Notes: generated by a model from the sequence alone, not told the origin. DNA of 64,000 bases from Coenobita brevimanus (GCA_032717465.1 CM064632.1:26240212-26304211); one strand, 5' to 3'. Shown: positions 12,662 through 24,826, numbered from the stretch's first letter. Numbers and translations are program-made.

Positions 12662-12894
12662 TTAATAATGCTTAAAGTATACCGTAAAATATCATTAGTA
12701 AATATAATGAGGTCTATAGATCATAATAACAAATGAACCTTGACGAAAAATAATGAGGCTCATAGCCCATTACAAGTGGTAAAAAAATAATGCTATATAT
12801 AAATGGGCTTCTCGTCTGGGTCCAAAGTTATTACGTTTCAGATTAATTGGAAGTCAGGGAAAGACGCTTAGTTCCCGGTCGTTAGGAAGGAAAG

Positions 12895-13138
12895 AGAGAG
12901 TGATGAAGAAATATTAGAGAGAGGGAGAGAGCGTTGATGAAATGTGAGAAAATGAGTAGTGGACTGAGCGATAAAGTATTTCAAAAGAGTGAGTGAATGA
13001 GTGCGTGAATACACGAGCGAATGAGCGAGGGAGTGAGGATAGAGGAAAGTTTAAGAAATGAGAGTGAGTGATTAAGATGAGAGGGAGCGAGGTGAGGGAA
13101 GAATCAGGAAGAGAGGGAGAATGATCACGAAGTATTGC

Positions 13139-13210
<72 letters not shown>

Positions 13211-13527
13211 GGGAGAATAAAAGAAAAGAAAATGAGTAGGTGACTAAAAGGGAGATGATGATAAAGGAGAGAGTGCGGTAAGGGGAGTAGTGTGGTAAAA
13301 AAATTGAAGTGAGTGAGTGAAAGTGAGGGAGGGAGAGGGGAAGGCAGGAAAGGTGTGGGATAGAGGACTGGGAGAGAGGAAGTGTGAATAAAAAATGAGA
13401 GAGTGAGTGAGAGTGAGGTAGAGTAGGTGAGTACGAAATGAGGCGAATGAGTGAGTTATTGGATACAGGAGTGAGTGAATGAGTGAGGGAAGAACGGAGA
13501 GAAGACGTACTATAAAGAAGTGAGAGA

Positions 13528-13571
<44 letters not shown>

Positions 13572-13605
13572 GAGAGACAGAGAGACAGAGAGACAGAGCA
13601 CCGTC
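12895..13605. repeat. Purine-rich tract with GAGTGA repeats and (AG)n
   Basis: GAGTGAGTGA-type degenerate repeats surround a pure (AG)n at 13141-13206. A GAGACAGA variant lies at 13519-13596. Minus-strand Ser/Leu-rich open frames are artefacts of composition. Confidence 0.85.
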
Positions 13606-14335
13606 CTACATGACCCCCTCCTCAAGAAAAATATATAAAATAAGGAAGAAGACAATCCCATATTATCCCCTACAAGGTGAAGGGGCCTGAGGGTAGACTA
13701 GGAAAGTACTGAGTGAAAGTAGATATATTTTGGTGGTAGATAATTATAGGATAGTTGTGTATTCCAAGTGAGGGTGCACAGCCATTGTCCTTTGATGCCA
13801 TTAGAATATCAGATAACCTCGAATTTCCTTTACCTCCTGGGGACTGAAATTTCGCTAGCCTGTCACCCCAACTACGTATTTCTAGCCACTCGCCCACTAG
13901 CGGCATGGACAGTTGCGGACATAAATACTGATCCACCTCCTCACGAGAAATGCCGAGACTGTGAGTGGTGCATTCTGACACCCAGTGGATCGATCTCCGG
14001 ACCCGAGCACACTTTTCAAAACACTACGTAAAGAGTTTCAAACCCGATCGACTAAAATGTGGACCGATAATATTTTTTGGAACTGTATCGTAATTGTGAT
14101 AAAAATAAAATAATAAAACTCAGTGTTTTGGCCAAAGTAATGCATTTATCTTAATTACTCCAGTCAGGTTGTGTGGTCCAATGTTGTCCCCTTTTGTTCT
14201 CCTCCTCCAACATTTTTATTCCTCGAAACTTGATACTGGCCCGAGTATTTATTTGAGTTTTTGGAATGACAACAAAATGAATGCCTAGCTCCGTACTTCT
14301 ACACTTTTCAATTAAAAGTGTGAGTTTGTGTGGTG
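13606..14335. other. Unassigned
   Basis: More balanced composition than its surroundings, but no exon, domain or repeat is recognised. Confidence 0.4.
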
Positions 14336-14665
14336 GAATTTTGGTGGTAGTAGTGAGTGGTGGTAGTGGGGGGTGGGTAGTGGGTGGTGGGTGTTATAAG
14401 CTGGATGTGATGGTGTATAATGAGGTATGGTGTGGTGTGGTATGGTGAAATGGTGTGATGTCATTCTGTGCTGTGTTAAGTGTGGTACTGTATATTAAAG
14501 CTATGTTGGTGCGTGTTGGGATAGTGTGTGGTGTGATGTGGTGTGATATGGTTCTGTGCTGTGGTTAGATTGTGGTGTTGTGTTTGGAAGTTGTGGTGTT
14601 GTGTGTGATGTGCTATGGTAGTGTTATGTCTGATAAGTGTGTTGGTGCTTTATGGTGTGGTGAAT
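14336..14665. repeat. Degenerate TGGTGTGG-type repeat
   Basis: Imperfect GTGGTGTG units over about 330 bp, similar in type to 49965-50715. Confidence 0.75.
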
Positions 14666-15436
14666 CATCATCATCGTCATTGTTAGCGCCATCCTAACGA
14701 TCCTTCTCTACATCATCAACATTGTCTCTTCTATTCCAGTTGAGGCTTGACGTTATTATTCAGCTGAAAAAGAATCACATGAGCATAAGAGTTAATAAGC
14801 TATAAATATAATAAGTTATATATTCCATAAATCCACCATTACACATAAGTCATTTGCATATGCCCAGTACAAATGGCCAGTTATATAAATACTGACAAGC
14901 CTTCCCAGTACTAAATATAAGTGAAAACAAGAATGGCATAGAGAAATAGTACTCGTTGCTGGTAAGTGATTGGAGCTAATATCTTTTCAATCTCCTCGCG
15001 TCTTCGGTAAATAACTGTACATAATATCGCTGCAGTTGCCTTGAGCTGCTTATCTGTGAATAAGTTATGGAAATCGATTGAGTGTCCGAGCCTTGTTGCA
15101 AGAGAGAATCAAAGCAGTTGCTGAGATAAAAGACAATTGTTGCGTAGGTGACATTCAGTGATTTATAGATTAAATTCTTCACTGTGACGACATTTTTTTT
15201 TTTTTTGTTCCCGCTGTCAACAAGCAATTTTACTTTTTTTTTTTTTTTTTAATGAAAAGGTCAAGAAAGACTTTATACACCTTTGCCCGTTTATTACAAG
15301 AGGGTCATCTAAGGAAAGTAAAAGTGTGAGTAGTTTGCATCCATCCATATATTCGTCATCCAGTCGTTTATTAAGCTGTTAGCAGGGTAGGCGTTGGGGC
15401 AGGGCTACTTATATTAGACATTTAAGGAGGTAGTGG
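14666..15436. other. Unassigned; two T tracts
   Basis: T runs at about 15192-15208 and 15233-15250. No gene recognised. Confidence 0.4.
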
Positions 15437-15586
15437 CCAGTTTCTCGACCATGAGCAGCATTATGTAAGCAATAAACTGCAACATTTCTCCGATTTCAAC
15501 CCTATTGGGCCACATTGAACTGGAGAGCCTTAATCCACTAGACCACCGGGTATACATTTGGTTATATGGTTACCAGCCAACGTAGA
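15437..15586 (-). mobile_element. tRNA-derived SINE, family 2 (copy 2)
   Basis: On the minus strand, GGTGGTCTAGTGG (A box, complement of 15535-15547) is followed by AGGGTTGAAATCG (B box, complement of 15491-15503). It aligns along its length with 10771-10921. The A box is close to the consensus TGGCNNAGTGG. Confidence 0.65.
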
Positions 15587-16254
15587 AAATGTTTTCCTAT
15601 TTTACAGGAAACCATTTAACTTATCAGTCGCTGTAGAGTCTCCTGAAGGTAGTACTACATCGAGTGAGTGAATGGTGGGTGCGAAAATAATCATATAAAA
15701 GACGTCACCGTACTTGAAGGGGTTGGATGAATAGCTCAGTTGCAGAATATTGAGCAGATGAAAAGGTATTACACTCAGTGATTTACAGGTTGGGCGCTCA
15801 GAGTGATTGCAGATATTTTTAGTCATTTTTCTCCCGGACCGACTCGCATCCCATGGCCTCTTAACCCCATTTTTGTAGTCTGTTTTCACGTGACGGTAGT
15901 GGGCCACTCCCACACCTTGAAGACGTAATCGCTAGGCATGAAATTCGATGGACCCTAGTTATGAGGCTGGAAAGAGTTGTCTGGATTAGTTGACAAATTG
16001 ACTCTCCAGTTTGATATACATAATCATTTACTGAGCTGAGTGGGGTGAAGGGTCCTCGTCAGGTAAAAAAAAAAAATAATAATAATAATAATAATAAAGA
16101 AAAATAAAATGCATAATAAACCTCACAGCTTCCTTCCACTTGCCATCTCTAGACGATTTTATTTAGCTTTAGAGAAAATTATTAACCAATGAATTTAGCT
16201 GCAGACTTTACTACAACCTTTGCTACTATGGAGCTCTGCGGAAGAGTAAGTAAA
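15587..16254. other. Unassigned; one AGACGATTTTATT motif
   Basis: TCTAGACGATTTTATTTAGC at about 16148 is a copy of the core of the dispersed element described at 60-62 kb. An (AAT)n lies at about 16075-16097. Confidence 0.45.
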
Positions 16255-16271
16255 GCGCGCGCGCGCACGCG

Positions 16272-16367
<96 letters not shown>
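16255..16367. repeat. (CG)/(CA) compound microsatellite
   Basis: GCGCGCGCGCACGCGCACGC passes into about 47 pure CA units. Alternating purine-pyrimidine sequence of this kind is prone to form left-handed DNA. Confidence 0.95.
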
Positions 16368-16370
<3 letters not shown>

Positions 16371-16437
16371 AATGTAAAAGGGTATAGGCAACTTTAACGA
16401 GTCGAACGATATTTATCATCAGATTTCAGTCATTCTT

Positions 16438-17345
16438 CTCTACCATCACTTTTTCCCCTCTCGTCTCCCCCCCCCCCTTTTTCCCCTGCTGTTACTTGTT
16501 TTCCTTTTCATCTTCTTTTCTCTCCTTTCTTCAGTTCTTCGTGGTCTCCCTTTTCCTTTCACACCAAAACGGCCTTCCTCATCTCCCCTCTCCTCACCCC
16601 TCTTGCTTGTCACTTTTCCTTTCCTCCCTTTTTTCACCATTTCCCGGGCATTTTCGTCCCCTTGGGCTTTTTCTTTATTTCTTTAATTCTTTCCTTCTCG
16701 TCTTTCAGTTTTCCTCCCTTTACTTTCTTCCTTGTCACTTTTCTCCTCCACTTCTTCATCCTTATACAAGTCATCCCCTCCCCGTCACATATTCTGACAC
16801 TTCCTTTACTCTCATCACGTTTCCCTTCCCTTTCAGCTCTTTCCCTCTTCCCTACCACTTTTGTCCCATCTCCTCTTCCTTCTTACTCTTCACATCTTCC
16901 TCTCTTCATTTCCCTCCTCCCTACCAGAGGTTTGCGGTACGTAGTAGGACTACTGGGCATTGAAAGCAGGCTGTGAAGCCTATGCCCAGAGTCGGTCACA
17001 TTAAAAAAATAAATAAATAAATAAAAAAATAATCCTGCTCACTTCTTTCTTTTTCCTGTCTCTCTTCTTTCAGTCTTTCCTAACTCCTCTTTCCATTTTC
17101 TCTCCCACTTCTCTCTGTTTTCCCTCTCACTTCCTCTTCTCTCTTTTCCTCTTCTTTCCCTTTTATTATTCTTTTCCTCTCGCCTTTTCCTACCTTCCTC
17201 CCTCTCTCTCTCCCTCTCTCCTCTACATTCTTCTTCCATCCCACCTCTTTCCATGTCTTCTCTTTTCTCTCCTCTTCCCTCACACTTCCCTCTCACGTCC
17301 TTCCCTCTCTTCTCCTCTTTCCTCCGACTCCTTCCCCTCTCCGGC
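16438..17345. repeat. Pyrimidine-rich tract interrupted by a SINE fragment
   Basis: The plus strand is mostly C and T on both sides (16438-16925 and 17036-17345), with no unit of fixed length. Phe/Ser/Pro-rich open frames on the plus strand are compositional. Confidence 0.8.
16927..17030 (+). mobile_element. SINE family 1, 3' fragment
   Basis: GAGGTTTGCGGTACGTAGTA and ATGCCCAGAGTCGGTCACAT correspond to the last ~90 bp of the SINE at 2104-2470. They are followed by an A-rich (AAAT)n tail. The tRNA-like head is absent. Confidence 0.7.
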
Positions 17346-17542
17346 AAAAATCGAGGGTCTTAATCTCCGTCTTAGCTGCCAGGGACGGGATCAGACGTTT
17401 CTTGAGCTGCCTAATGTCTGGGGAAATAATAGGTGGGAAAAAAGAAGCGGGGAAAAATAGGCCAGGGAAATTGGGACCGAGTTAATGGTAAAATGGAGGC
17501 ACTTGAGATGAGCTGAGTCGAAAAAAGTGGTCGGAGAGAAAC

Positions 17543-17765
17543 ATGTTTGCTATACCCCATTTATTTTAACTTGGCTCAAAATTACCGTCTAAATCTGGAA
17601 TACTGAATTGTAATAAGAGAATAACAATAAAACAAGATGCTAGTCACAAAGAAGTGCTATGGAAAGGATGAGAGCCGTAGTGTTGTCTTTTTCTGTCATT
17701 GAACTACGTAAAATAAGCCCAAAAGGCGAAAATCTGGATCATGTTAAATTGAATGCATTATAGTG
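17543..17765 (+). repeat. Dispersed repeat R3, copy 1
   Basis: CTATACCCCATTTATTTTAA, AACTTGGC, GTAGTGTTGTCTTTTTCTG and AATCTGG occur in the same order at 31165-31365. The segment GCTAGTCACAAAGAAGTGCT resembles 32140-32160. Its nature is unknown. Confidence 0.6.
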
Positions 17766-18275
17766 GAAGAAAATGATCGAAGCAAATATTATTCAGGCGA
17801 GATAGAAATACTGATAGGCTATACTATGCATACTCAGAGCAAATATAGTGGTGAGCTGGAAATAGTAGAGGAGAAATAAGTATAACCTTAGTAAATATTG
17901 TTAATGTGAGTTGGATATAGGAGTAAAAGTGTAATTTATTTGAATATTATTGCTGAGAGTTGGGTATAATTGTAGAAAAAATAATATGTTAGTCAAGGGA
18001 AGAATATAGTAAAGTTCATAACAGTGGCAGGAAAAAACTATTAATTTTAAGGAAGCAGTAAAAGCGCAAGTTGCCAGTGCTGTATTGATACCAGTAGGAA
18101 GAATTTTAATATACTCTGAGTAGATATTATGCAAATGAATTTTAAGTACAAAACTGGTAGATGAAAATATCAATATAATCTTAGTTGACATTATACAGCT
18201 GAGCTGATATGTGAACCGGAAATGGTAAGTAAATGAAGTGAATATTATAAGGTATTGAAAGTACATGTAGGAGAA

Positions 18276-18277
<2 letters not shown>
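17766..18277. repeat. Decayed AT-rich tandem repeat, unit about 60-65 bp
   Basis: Phrases of the type TTAGTAAATATTGTTAATGT, GAGTTGGATATAGGAG and GTAGAGGAGAAATAAGTA recur at roughly 60-bp spacing with heavy divergence. Related sequence resumes at about 18715-18830, beyond the microsatellites. Confidence 0.5.
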
Positions 18278-18357
<80 letters not shown>

Positions 18358-18381
18358 ACACACACGGACGCACACGCGCGC

Positions 18382-18449
<68 letters not shown>

Positions 18450-18475
18450 TGTATATATATATATATATATATATA
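18278..18475. repeat. (CA)n-(CG)n-(TA)n compound microsatellite
   Basis: CA units at 18278-18365, a GCACACGCGCGCGTGTA junction, TA units at 18385-18448, a CTG break and TA units at 18451-18475. Confidence 0.95.
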
Positions 18476-19660
18476 AAATCTATGTAAACATTACAGAGAT
18501 AAATGAGCAACACCGACGGGAAATAACAAATATTTTCCGTTCTCCCCTTTGGGGCTAAGATGCGAATGAATGTGTTTGAATGGATGAGTAAATGGGGAGT
18601 GTGTCGTCCTGTCTCGGCTACCTCCCTTTCCTTGGGGGAAGCAGCCTAGGTATATAGATAGATAGGAAAATCCTCTCAGTTGAAACAAAAAAAAAAAAAA
18701 GGTAGGAAGTGGTAATTATATAATCTGTAGGTGAGTTAGAAATAATAGTAGGGAAAATGTACGACGTAAGTGAATATTTTATCTGTCGGTCATAAATCCT
18801 GATAGAAAAAAAAAATATAAATAAGTACTGTGAAGGTGTGAAGAACTGTAAAAAAAAAAAAAAAAAAAATCGAAGGTGGGGGGTAGTAGAGGCATTTGAT
18901 ACCTTAGCTGTAAACATTGTTACAAAAAAAAAAAAAAAAGTAAATAATCGAAATGTGATAGAAGGTAGTGGGAGAATATGGGGAGGAATGAAAGGTGAAG
19001 GACGGGTTGGTGTGGTGGGGAAGGAGATGAAAGGAGGGCGAAGGCGTGGGCATAGTACAAGAAAAGAATGGGAAGAGGAAAATCTAAAGAAAAGGAATAA
19101 CAACAACCAATAATAAAGCCAAAGAATTCGCCTACGAATGTGTGTCGCTCACCATCACCAAAAAGCTAAATCAGTAATCCTCTGGCAGTCTGAAGCATAT
19201 CATCGTAGCTTCGCCAAAATCGAAAAAAAGTTTTGTGATTTCGCTGTTTACTCCTACTAACTTAACTATCACGTTAGCATTCAGAACCCTTAAGTCAGGA
19301 GTCATCTGTTGGCGGAGGTTATTGATTATAACAGGCCTTTGAATAATTTCTAACACTTAATCTTTAAAAGGCAATTCTTTTCGTTGAGGGCACGATAAAA
19401 AGTGGTGAATAATGGCAAGCAAAAAAGAAGTTAGAGGGTATGTACTTTTGGAAGATCACCTGGTAATCAAAGGCATATCATCGCGCATCGCAAAAATTAT
19501 TAAAAACCAAGTCATATACCCAGGGATATTGCCCACAAATTTCAGATACAATTTGCCCACTTGATTTTGAGATATTTTGGAATAGATATACAGATGCAGG
19601 CGATTACATTGTTGGCTCGCTAGACGGACGATAATTAAGCGACCTTTCTTATTAAAGTAG
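18476..19660. other. Unassigned; several A tracts and purine-rich patches
   Basis: A runs at 18687-18700, 18850-18868 and 18924-18939. No gene is recognised. 19660-19800 is purine-rich. Confidence 0.4.
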
Positions 19661-20359
19661 GAAATATGGAAGGGAGGAATACAAAGAAGAGGATGAGGCT
19701 GTAGAGGGGAGGGCGGGGGAACAGAAAGAGGAGTGAGAGGAGGCAAGAGAGAGTGAGAGAGAAGGGAGAGGGAGAAAAGAGTTGCAGAGAAGAGGGGAGG
19801 GTAGGTTTTTCCCATTGGAGATGATGGATATAACCTTTAGAACTAAGGTGCTCTCGAAAGTTGAAGGAAATTATAGGAAGAAAAGATGGGGAAAGAGGTG
19901 GTGTTGAGGGGGTTAATGGGGCTAAGGGGGAGGAGTGGGGGGGGGAAGGTCTCTTGGGGACCGACTTAATTTTCTAACAAGGGCGAAACAAATGAGCATC
20001 GCGCCTAGCCGTAGTCATAAAGTGTCCCTTCTTCCTCTCCTCCTTCTCCTCCTCCTTCTCCTCCTCCTCCCGTCATATGAACGTGTATCCTTAACAGAGA
20101 ATTACTGGGTAATGGGAGCCTACAATGGTGCCTTTAGTAACTGGGTGGAGAGATGATAATGCGGCATCCACTCAGGAACTCAACCTCTACACTTTTCCAT
20201 GCACCTCACCGTGGTGAGGCAGTCAGCCACAAGGGAACATCGGGTCACCACACGGGACCGCCCTGAAGGTGTGGTTGCTTGCCTGGGGTGGATGGGATTG
20301 CTCGGCCAGACACACTGGGTTGATCCGCAAACAACATGAAACCGCCAAAGGCAGAGCAC

Positions 20360-20881
20360 CTGCTGCATGGATCTGATTGTGTTTGCTTAGTTTTCACCGG
20401 CGTGTGGGCAGTAGTGTGCTTGCTGAATGGATCCGATTGTGTCTGCTTACTTTTCACTGGCTTGTCGGCAGTCACTTGGTGAATTTTTTTTGCTCCTCAT
20501 TGCGAAGCACAGGATAGGTTTAGGAAGCTAAATATTGCATTGCAAGGTGCGCCAGATGTTTCCTTTCAATTTGGTAAGGAAAAAAATCGGTTTTCAAAAT
20601 ATGAAAAATTGGTGCCTGGGCCAGCCACTGGGTCCCGACGATTTCCGGACCCTCGGCCACTTAGGGATTGCAACCCCCAACCCAGCCCAGGACCTTTGAC
20701 CGATTTTGATAAAAAACAATAGGCTTCCAGGATATATGGATATCTACCTTCTGAATTTTTTTCAGAACATTTGGCGTAAATTTGTGATCTGTAGAGAGCA
20801 GACAGACAGACAGACTGACAGACAAACATACATACGGAACTGACCAACGTGCTTGCCGAATCTTTCGATTCCAGCAAGCAA
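20360..20881 (+). repeat. ~520-bp dispersed repeat R520, copy 1
   Basis: It aligns along its whole length with 22379-22900 in the same orientation. The front holds two ~60-bp tandem units around GGATCCGATTGTGTCTGCTT. The middle has ACTGGGTCCCGACGATTTCC and TTTGACCGATTTTGAT. The end has CAGACAGACAGAC and ATACGGAACTGACC, then a near-perfect hairpin in CTTGCCGAATCTTTCGATTC. No coding frame spans it. It could be a non-autonomous element or SINE-like repeat; I do not recognise it. Confidence 0.75.
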
Positions 20882-21164
20882 TGAGACTGTCATGGGCAGA
20901 GCAGTAGACGAGTTTCCGGTCAAAATTTTTTTGAAGTTAGATACTTGTATGGGTAAAAAATACGCAGAAAATACCTATGTCAACCATTATTTCCCCCGAA
21001 ACTGTGCAGAAACATGAAAAAATAATAGATAAAGTAGCCGAAAAATCACGTGACTCTGAAACGGCCTGTGATTGGTCGTGACGTCACTGCTCACACTGAG
21101 GCAGCATAGTCTGCTTTGTTTACGTTTAGCCTGCATACACTGGGCTTATTTCTGACCTCTAAGA
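20882..21164 (+). promoter_or_regulatory. Possible promoter upstream of the THAP remnant
   Basis: An inverted CCAAT box (ATTGG, 21071-21075) lies a few bases before a perfect CRE palindrome TGACGTCA (21079-21086). The THAP start codon follows about 80 bp later. The arrangement would suit a TATA-less promoter. That it was ever used is inference. Confidence 0.35.
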
Positions 21165-21368
21165 ATGTCCAGTGACAAGAGGAATAATTGTTAATGTTTC
21201 GTTCCAATGTGTAAGTGTACTAACAAAAGCACAGTAGGGAAATTATTCCTCTGTATACCAGCCAATAACAATAAACGAAAGCAGTGGTGGCTGGCTGCTC
21301 GTCGGAAGTTTCCAGTACTGGAATGCAGTCTTTACTGTTGTGAAAATATTATATTCTTCACCATATAG
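21165..21368 (+). pseudogene. Broken THAP-domain first exon
   Basis: A frame of 68 codons opens with ATG at 21165 but has a TAA as its tenth codon. Immediately after that stop come the THAP hallmarks: C-FVPM-C, a KLFLCIP segment, NNKRKQWWLAARRKF with the invariant Trp, and a closing CCE near 21340. The final Cys-x2-His is not complete: the frame runs into ENIIFF and a stop at 21366. Those last bases overlap the left end of the foldback repeat at 21358-21746, so the exon may have been cut by that insertion. Compared with intact THAP domains of about 80-90 residues, the zinc-binding C-terminal end is missing. It could be from a P-element-like transposase or a host THAP protein. Confidence 0.65.
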
Positions 21369-21746
21369 GTTCATACACACCTATTTATCAGAAATTCGGT
21401 CAAAAAACTGTGCTTAATTTAACTATTGATAGAATATTAGGAGTCGGAGCGAAAACGTGCTAAGGTTAGTGGGTATTTCTACTTTAGATCACCAACATGC
21501 CTTGACAGACTTCTGTGTTGCACAGATACTGATTTAAAGTGCAAATAAGTGCATTTGTATGTTAAATTAATATTTATACTGTACAAAGCAGAAGTCTGCC
21601 AAGGCAAGCTGTTGAGCTAAAGGAGAAAACTTCCGCTAATTTTTAGCGCGTTTTCGCTGTGAATCCGGATTTTTTAAAAGGTAAAATTAAATACAAAAAT
21701 TTGACCAGATTTCGGATAATTAGGTGAGTATGAACCCCTATGGTGA
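21358..21746. mobile_element. Foldback (palindromic) element, about 390 bp
   Basis: The left end reads TCACCATATAGGTTCATACA, and the reverse complement of the right end reads TCACCATAGGGGTTCATACT. The arms (about 21358-21535 and 21590-21746) stay alignable inward through GGTCAAA, TTAATTT, GCGAAAACG and CAGACTTCTG. The loop is roughly 60 bp. No transposase is present, so this is a MITE or foldback remnant. A target duplication is not clear. Confidence 0.7.
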
Positions 21747-22378
21747 TAAAATCTATAACACTTATCAATTAAAAAGTGCCAATTCGGTAAATGACCGCCA
21801 ATTCGGTATTTCGTCACTCTCCCCTGAAGTATTGCAGTTCAGAGTCACTGAAACTGTTTTTTTTTCCGGAAAACTAATAGTGAAGAGGTCAGATATTAAA
21901 TATGAGCATAATACCATCATAAACTCATACAACTGATACTGTACGGCATACATTTAACACTTTCCTCCTCATGAGGTATGAGCACCGCTCGGCTATGGTG
22001 TAGCTGTAAGCTACTTCTGGTCGATTTCACCACAATTTACTTACCTGACAGATACCATCCACTTACACCATGAAAAGTATTCCTTCACAACATTCCTGAA
22101 GGGGGTAGTTTGGATCAACGGAGGCCATATAGGAACAACTATTATCGCTGTTACTGGTAAAGTATTGTGTGATGGATTGGAGCGTCGTCTGCAGTGTGAA
22201 TGTTGACGTCATCGCCAACATAGCGGCTCGTTCCCTCCAGCCACAAAGAATTAAATTTATCACGTCTTGTTCAGTGCAAATGATAAATTAAATTAAAAGA
22301 TACATATGGCGTTAGTTTTTAAGTACATGGCAAAGTGCACTGACCATGTTTACCTAGAACTGGCAACACGTCTATCGC
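21747..22378. other. Unassigned
   Basis: Open frames here are short and show no domain. A TGACGTCA-like TTGACGTCATC occurs at about 22202. Confidence 0.35.
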
Positions 22379-22899
22379 GGAATAGATCCGATTGTATCTG
22401 CTTAGTTTTCACTGGCGTGTGGGCAGTAGAGCGCTTGCAGGACGGATCCAGTTTTGTCTGCGTAGTTTTCAACGGCGTGTAGGCAGTCATTTCGCTTCAT
22501 TGCGAAGTACAGGTTGGGTTTAGGAAGCTTAGAATTGCAATGCAAGGTGCGCCAGATGTTTCTCTTCAGTTTGGAATGAAGAAAAATTCGATTTTCGAAA
22601 CTTGAAAAAAAAAAAAAAAAAAAAAAATGGTGCCTAGGCCGGCCACTGGGTCCCGACGATTTCCGGACCCACGGCCATTGAAGGTTTCAACCTCCCACCC
22701 AGCCCAGGGCCTTTGACCGATTTTGATGAAAAACAATAGACTTTTAGGGTTTATGGATGTCCACCTTCAGATTTTTTTTTTTTTTTTTTTCCAGAACGAT
22801 TGGCGCCAAACTGTGACATTTAGAGAACAGACAGACAGACAGATATACATACGGAACTGACCAAAATGCTTGCCGAATCTTTAGATTCCGGCAAGCAAC

Positions 22900-22900
<1 letters not shown>
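22379..22900 (+). repeat. ~520-bp dispersed repeat R520, copy 2
   Basis: Direct copy of 20360-20881, with a longer A tract (about 22604-22627) and T tract (about 22770-22791). Its terminal hairpin, CTTGCCGAATCT then TTAGATTCCGGCAAG, is more nearly perfect than in copy 1. Confidence 0.75.
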
Positions 22901-22904
<4 letters not shown>

Positions 22905-22945
<41 letters not shown>

Positions 22946-23761
22946 GAAAGGATGATTAGAAGCAGGAGGAAAAAAATTAGGAAAATGGAAAACGTGGAGA
23001 AAGAAAACAAACAGGAAGAAGAGGAAAAAGAGGACGAAGAGAAGGGGAAGAAAGAAATAAATTAGAGAAGTGGGAGGAAAGACTTGGAGGTGAAATAATA
23101 AGACAGCAAAAAAGATGAGTAGTTGTAGTAGAAAAGTAAGAAGAGAGCAGGATTAAGATGAATATTAGGACGAAGAGTGTATGAAGAACAGGAGGAGGAG
23201 GAGGAGGAGGAGGAAAACATGGAGGAGGTGGAGGAGAAGAAAAAAATTAAAGAAGGATGAATTGTGCGTTAAGGAGATGAGGTTGAGAGTTGAATTAAAT
23301 GATGATGTTAAGTCGTTGAGAGAGACACACGCCTCATAAAGAGATCTCTCACGCCATGCATGAGGCGGTGAGAGGTGGGGGGTAGAGGGTAAGTGGAATG
23401 AGGGAAGGAGGAGGAGGAGGAGAAAAGGAAAGGGGCAGGAAGATAGAGGAAGAAAAAGGGGTGTAGAGTGGTAAGGAGTAAGGTAAGAAGAGGGAGAAAG
23501 GGAAGAGAAGGGAAAGAGAAAAGGAAAGGGGAAGGAAGAAAGAGGAAGAAAAGAGGGGGAGGAGAGAGGGTAAGGGGCAAAGAAGGAAGGAGAAAGGGGA
23601 GGGGTAGGGAAAAGACGTAAGGTGAAGAGACGGAAAGGATGTGGGAGGAAAATAGAAAAATGAAAGATGGGAGAAGAAGGGAGGTGAGGAGGATGGTGAA
23701 AGGAGGATAGAGGGGATAACATGAAGGAGGGAAGTAAGCGAAATATGGTGAAACCAAAGAA

Positions 23762-23828
<67 letters not shown>

Positions 23829-23960
23829 AGGAGGATAACGCCTAGAGTGAGGAACGGAAGGAAGATGAAGGACAAGCTCAGAGGGAAAGAAGAGGGATAC
23901 TGAGAGGATAGTTGAGAGGGAGGTTGGGAGACGTAAGGGGAAGATGGATCCAAGACTGAC
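22905..23960. repeat. (CT)n then long purine-rich tract with (AG)n
   Basis: (CT)n at 22905-22943 is followed by about 1 kb in which the plus strand is almost all A and G, with (GGA)n at about 23193-23215 and a pure (AG)n at 23766-23821. Long minus-strand Ser/Pro/Leu-rich frames are compositional. Confidence 0.85.
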
Positions 23961-24826
23961 ACATAGACGGAGCGGTATTAAAGTATCTGAGTATGTATTC
24001 ACGAGGTAAAGATGGAATTGTTACTGAGGAGGGATAGGGAAGGATGTGAAGGGTATGAAGATTTTTTCGTACATCAGACGAAATCGATTCTGTTTTTACC
24101 ACATAAATAAAAAAGTGTCTCATGAGCTTATTTAACCATTTTCAAGTCGATGACATACAACTGTATTATATTTATTTCTATTCTCACCATATATTCTCAC
24201 ACCTCTCCAGTCCCCATCCTCTGCCACATCTTTGTTCAGCCATCGGTATCCTGTGGTATATGTGTGTCCTGCTGAGTGTGTCCTAGTATGTGTCCTGGCC
24301 AGGCACAGATCACTCCTGGGACTCCTTATTACCGCCACAACTTTAACTATAACATTTCACTTCTCAGTTGCACTTCTTGCGGTTTGAGGAATCGCGATGA
24401 CTCAAAAACTTGGCCTTGGGATAAACTCTGAAAGTCTGTTTTTACTTGACGTATGTGCAGCCAGCTCTCCATGCCATTGAAAAGTCGCCAAGACTTGCTA
24501 TTAGATTTTTCTCTTGGCCTCAGGACGAACTATTTTTTTGCAGTATCATTTAACTGAATTCGTTTCATTATTTTGTTCAAGTGTAAGGTAATTTTTCTGT
24601 AGTTGAAGATCGGAAACTTGCAATTGAAGTTTTCTTTTGTTAATAGGATACATTGTTCTTTTGCAGTATAATTTAATTGAAATGGCTTTATTATCTGTTG
24701 ACGTGTATACAGTTGTTATTTCCCAAGCTGATAAGACTCCAAAACTTGTATTTTTTTTTTTTTTACTGATTCAGTAATATTTGTAACAGCTATTAACAGA
24801 GTAAGAGAGGATATTGTTCCTGTGCT
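23961..24826. other. Unassigned
   Basis: No gene or repeat is recognised. Composition is ordinary and AT-rich. Confidence 0.4.

Noticed and set aside
20360..22900. Direct ~520-bp repeats as LTRs of a small retrotransposon
   Set aside because: The repeat does not start TG and end CA, no primer site or polypurine tract adjoins it, and the interior has no retroelement gene.
23165..24002. Frames of 149-265 codons rich in Ser, Pro and Leu on the minus strand
   Set aside because: They translate a purine-rich low-complexity tract. Several overlapping frames look equally good.
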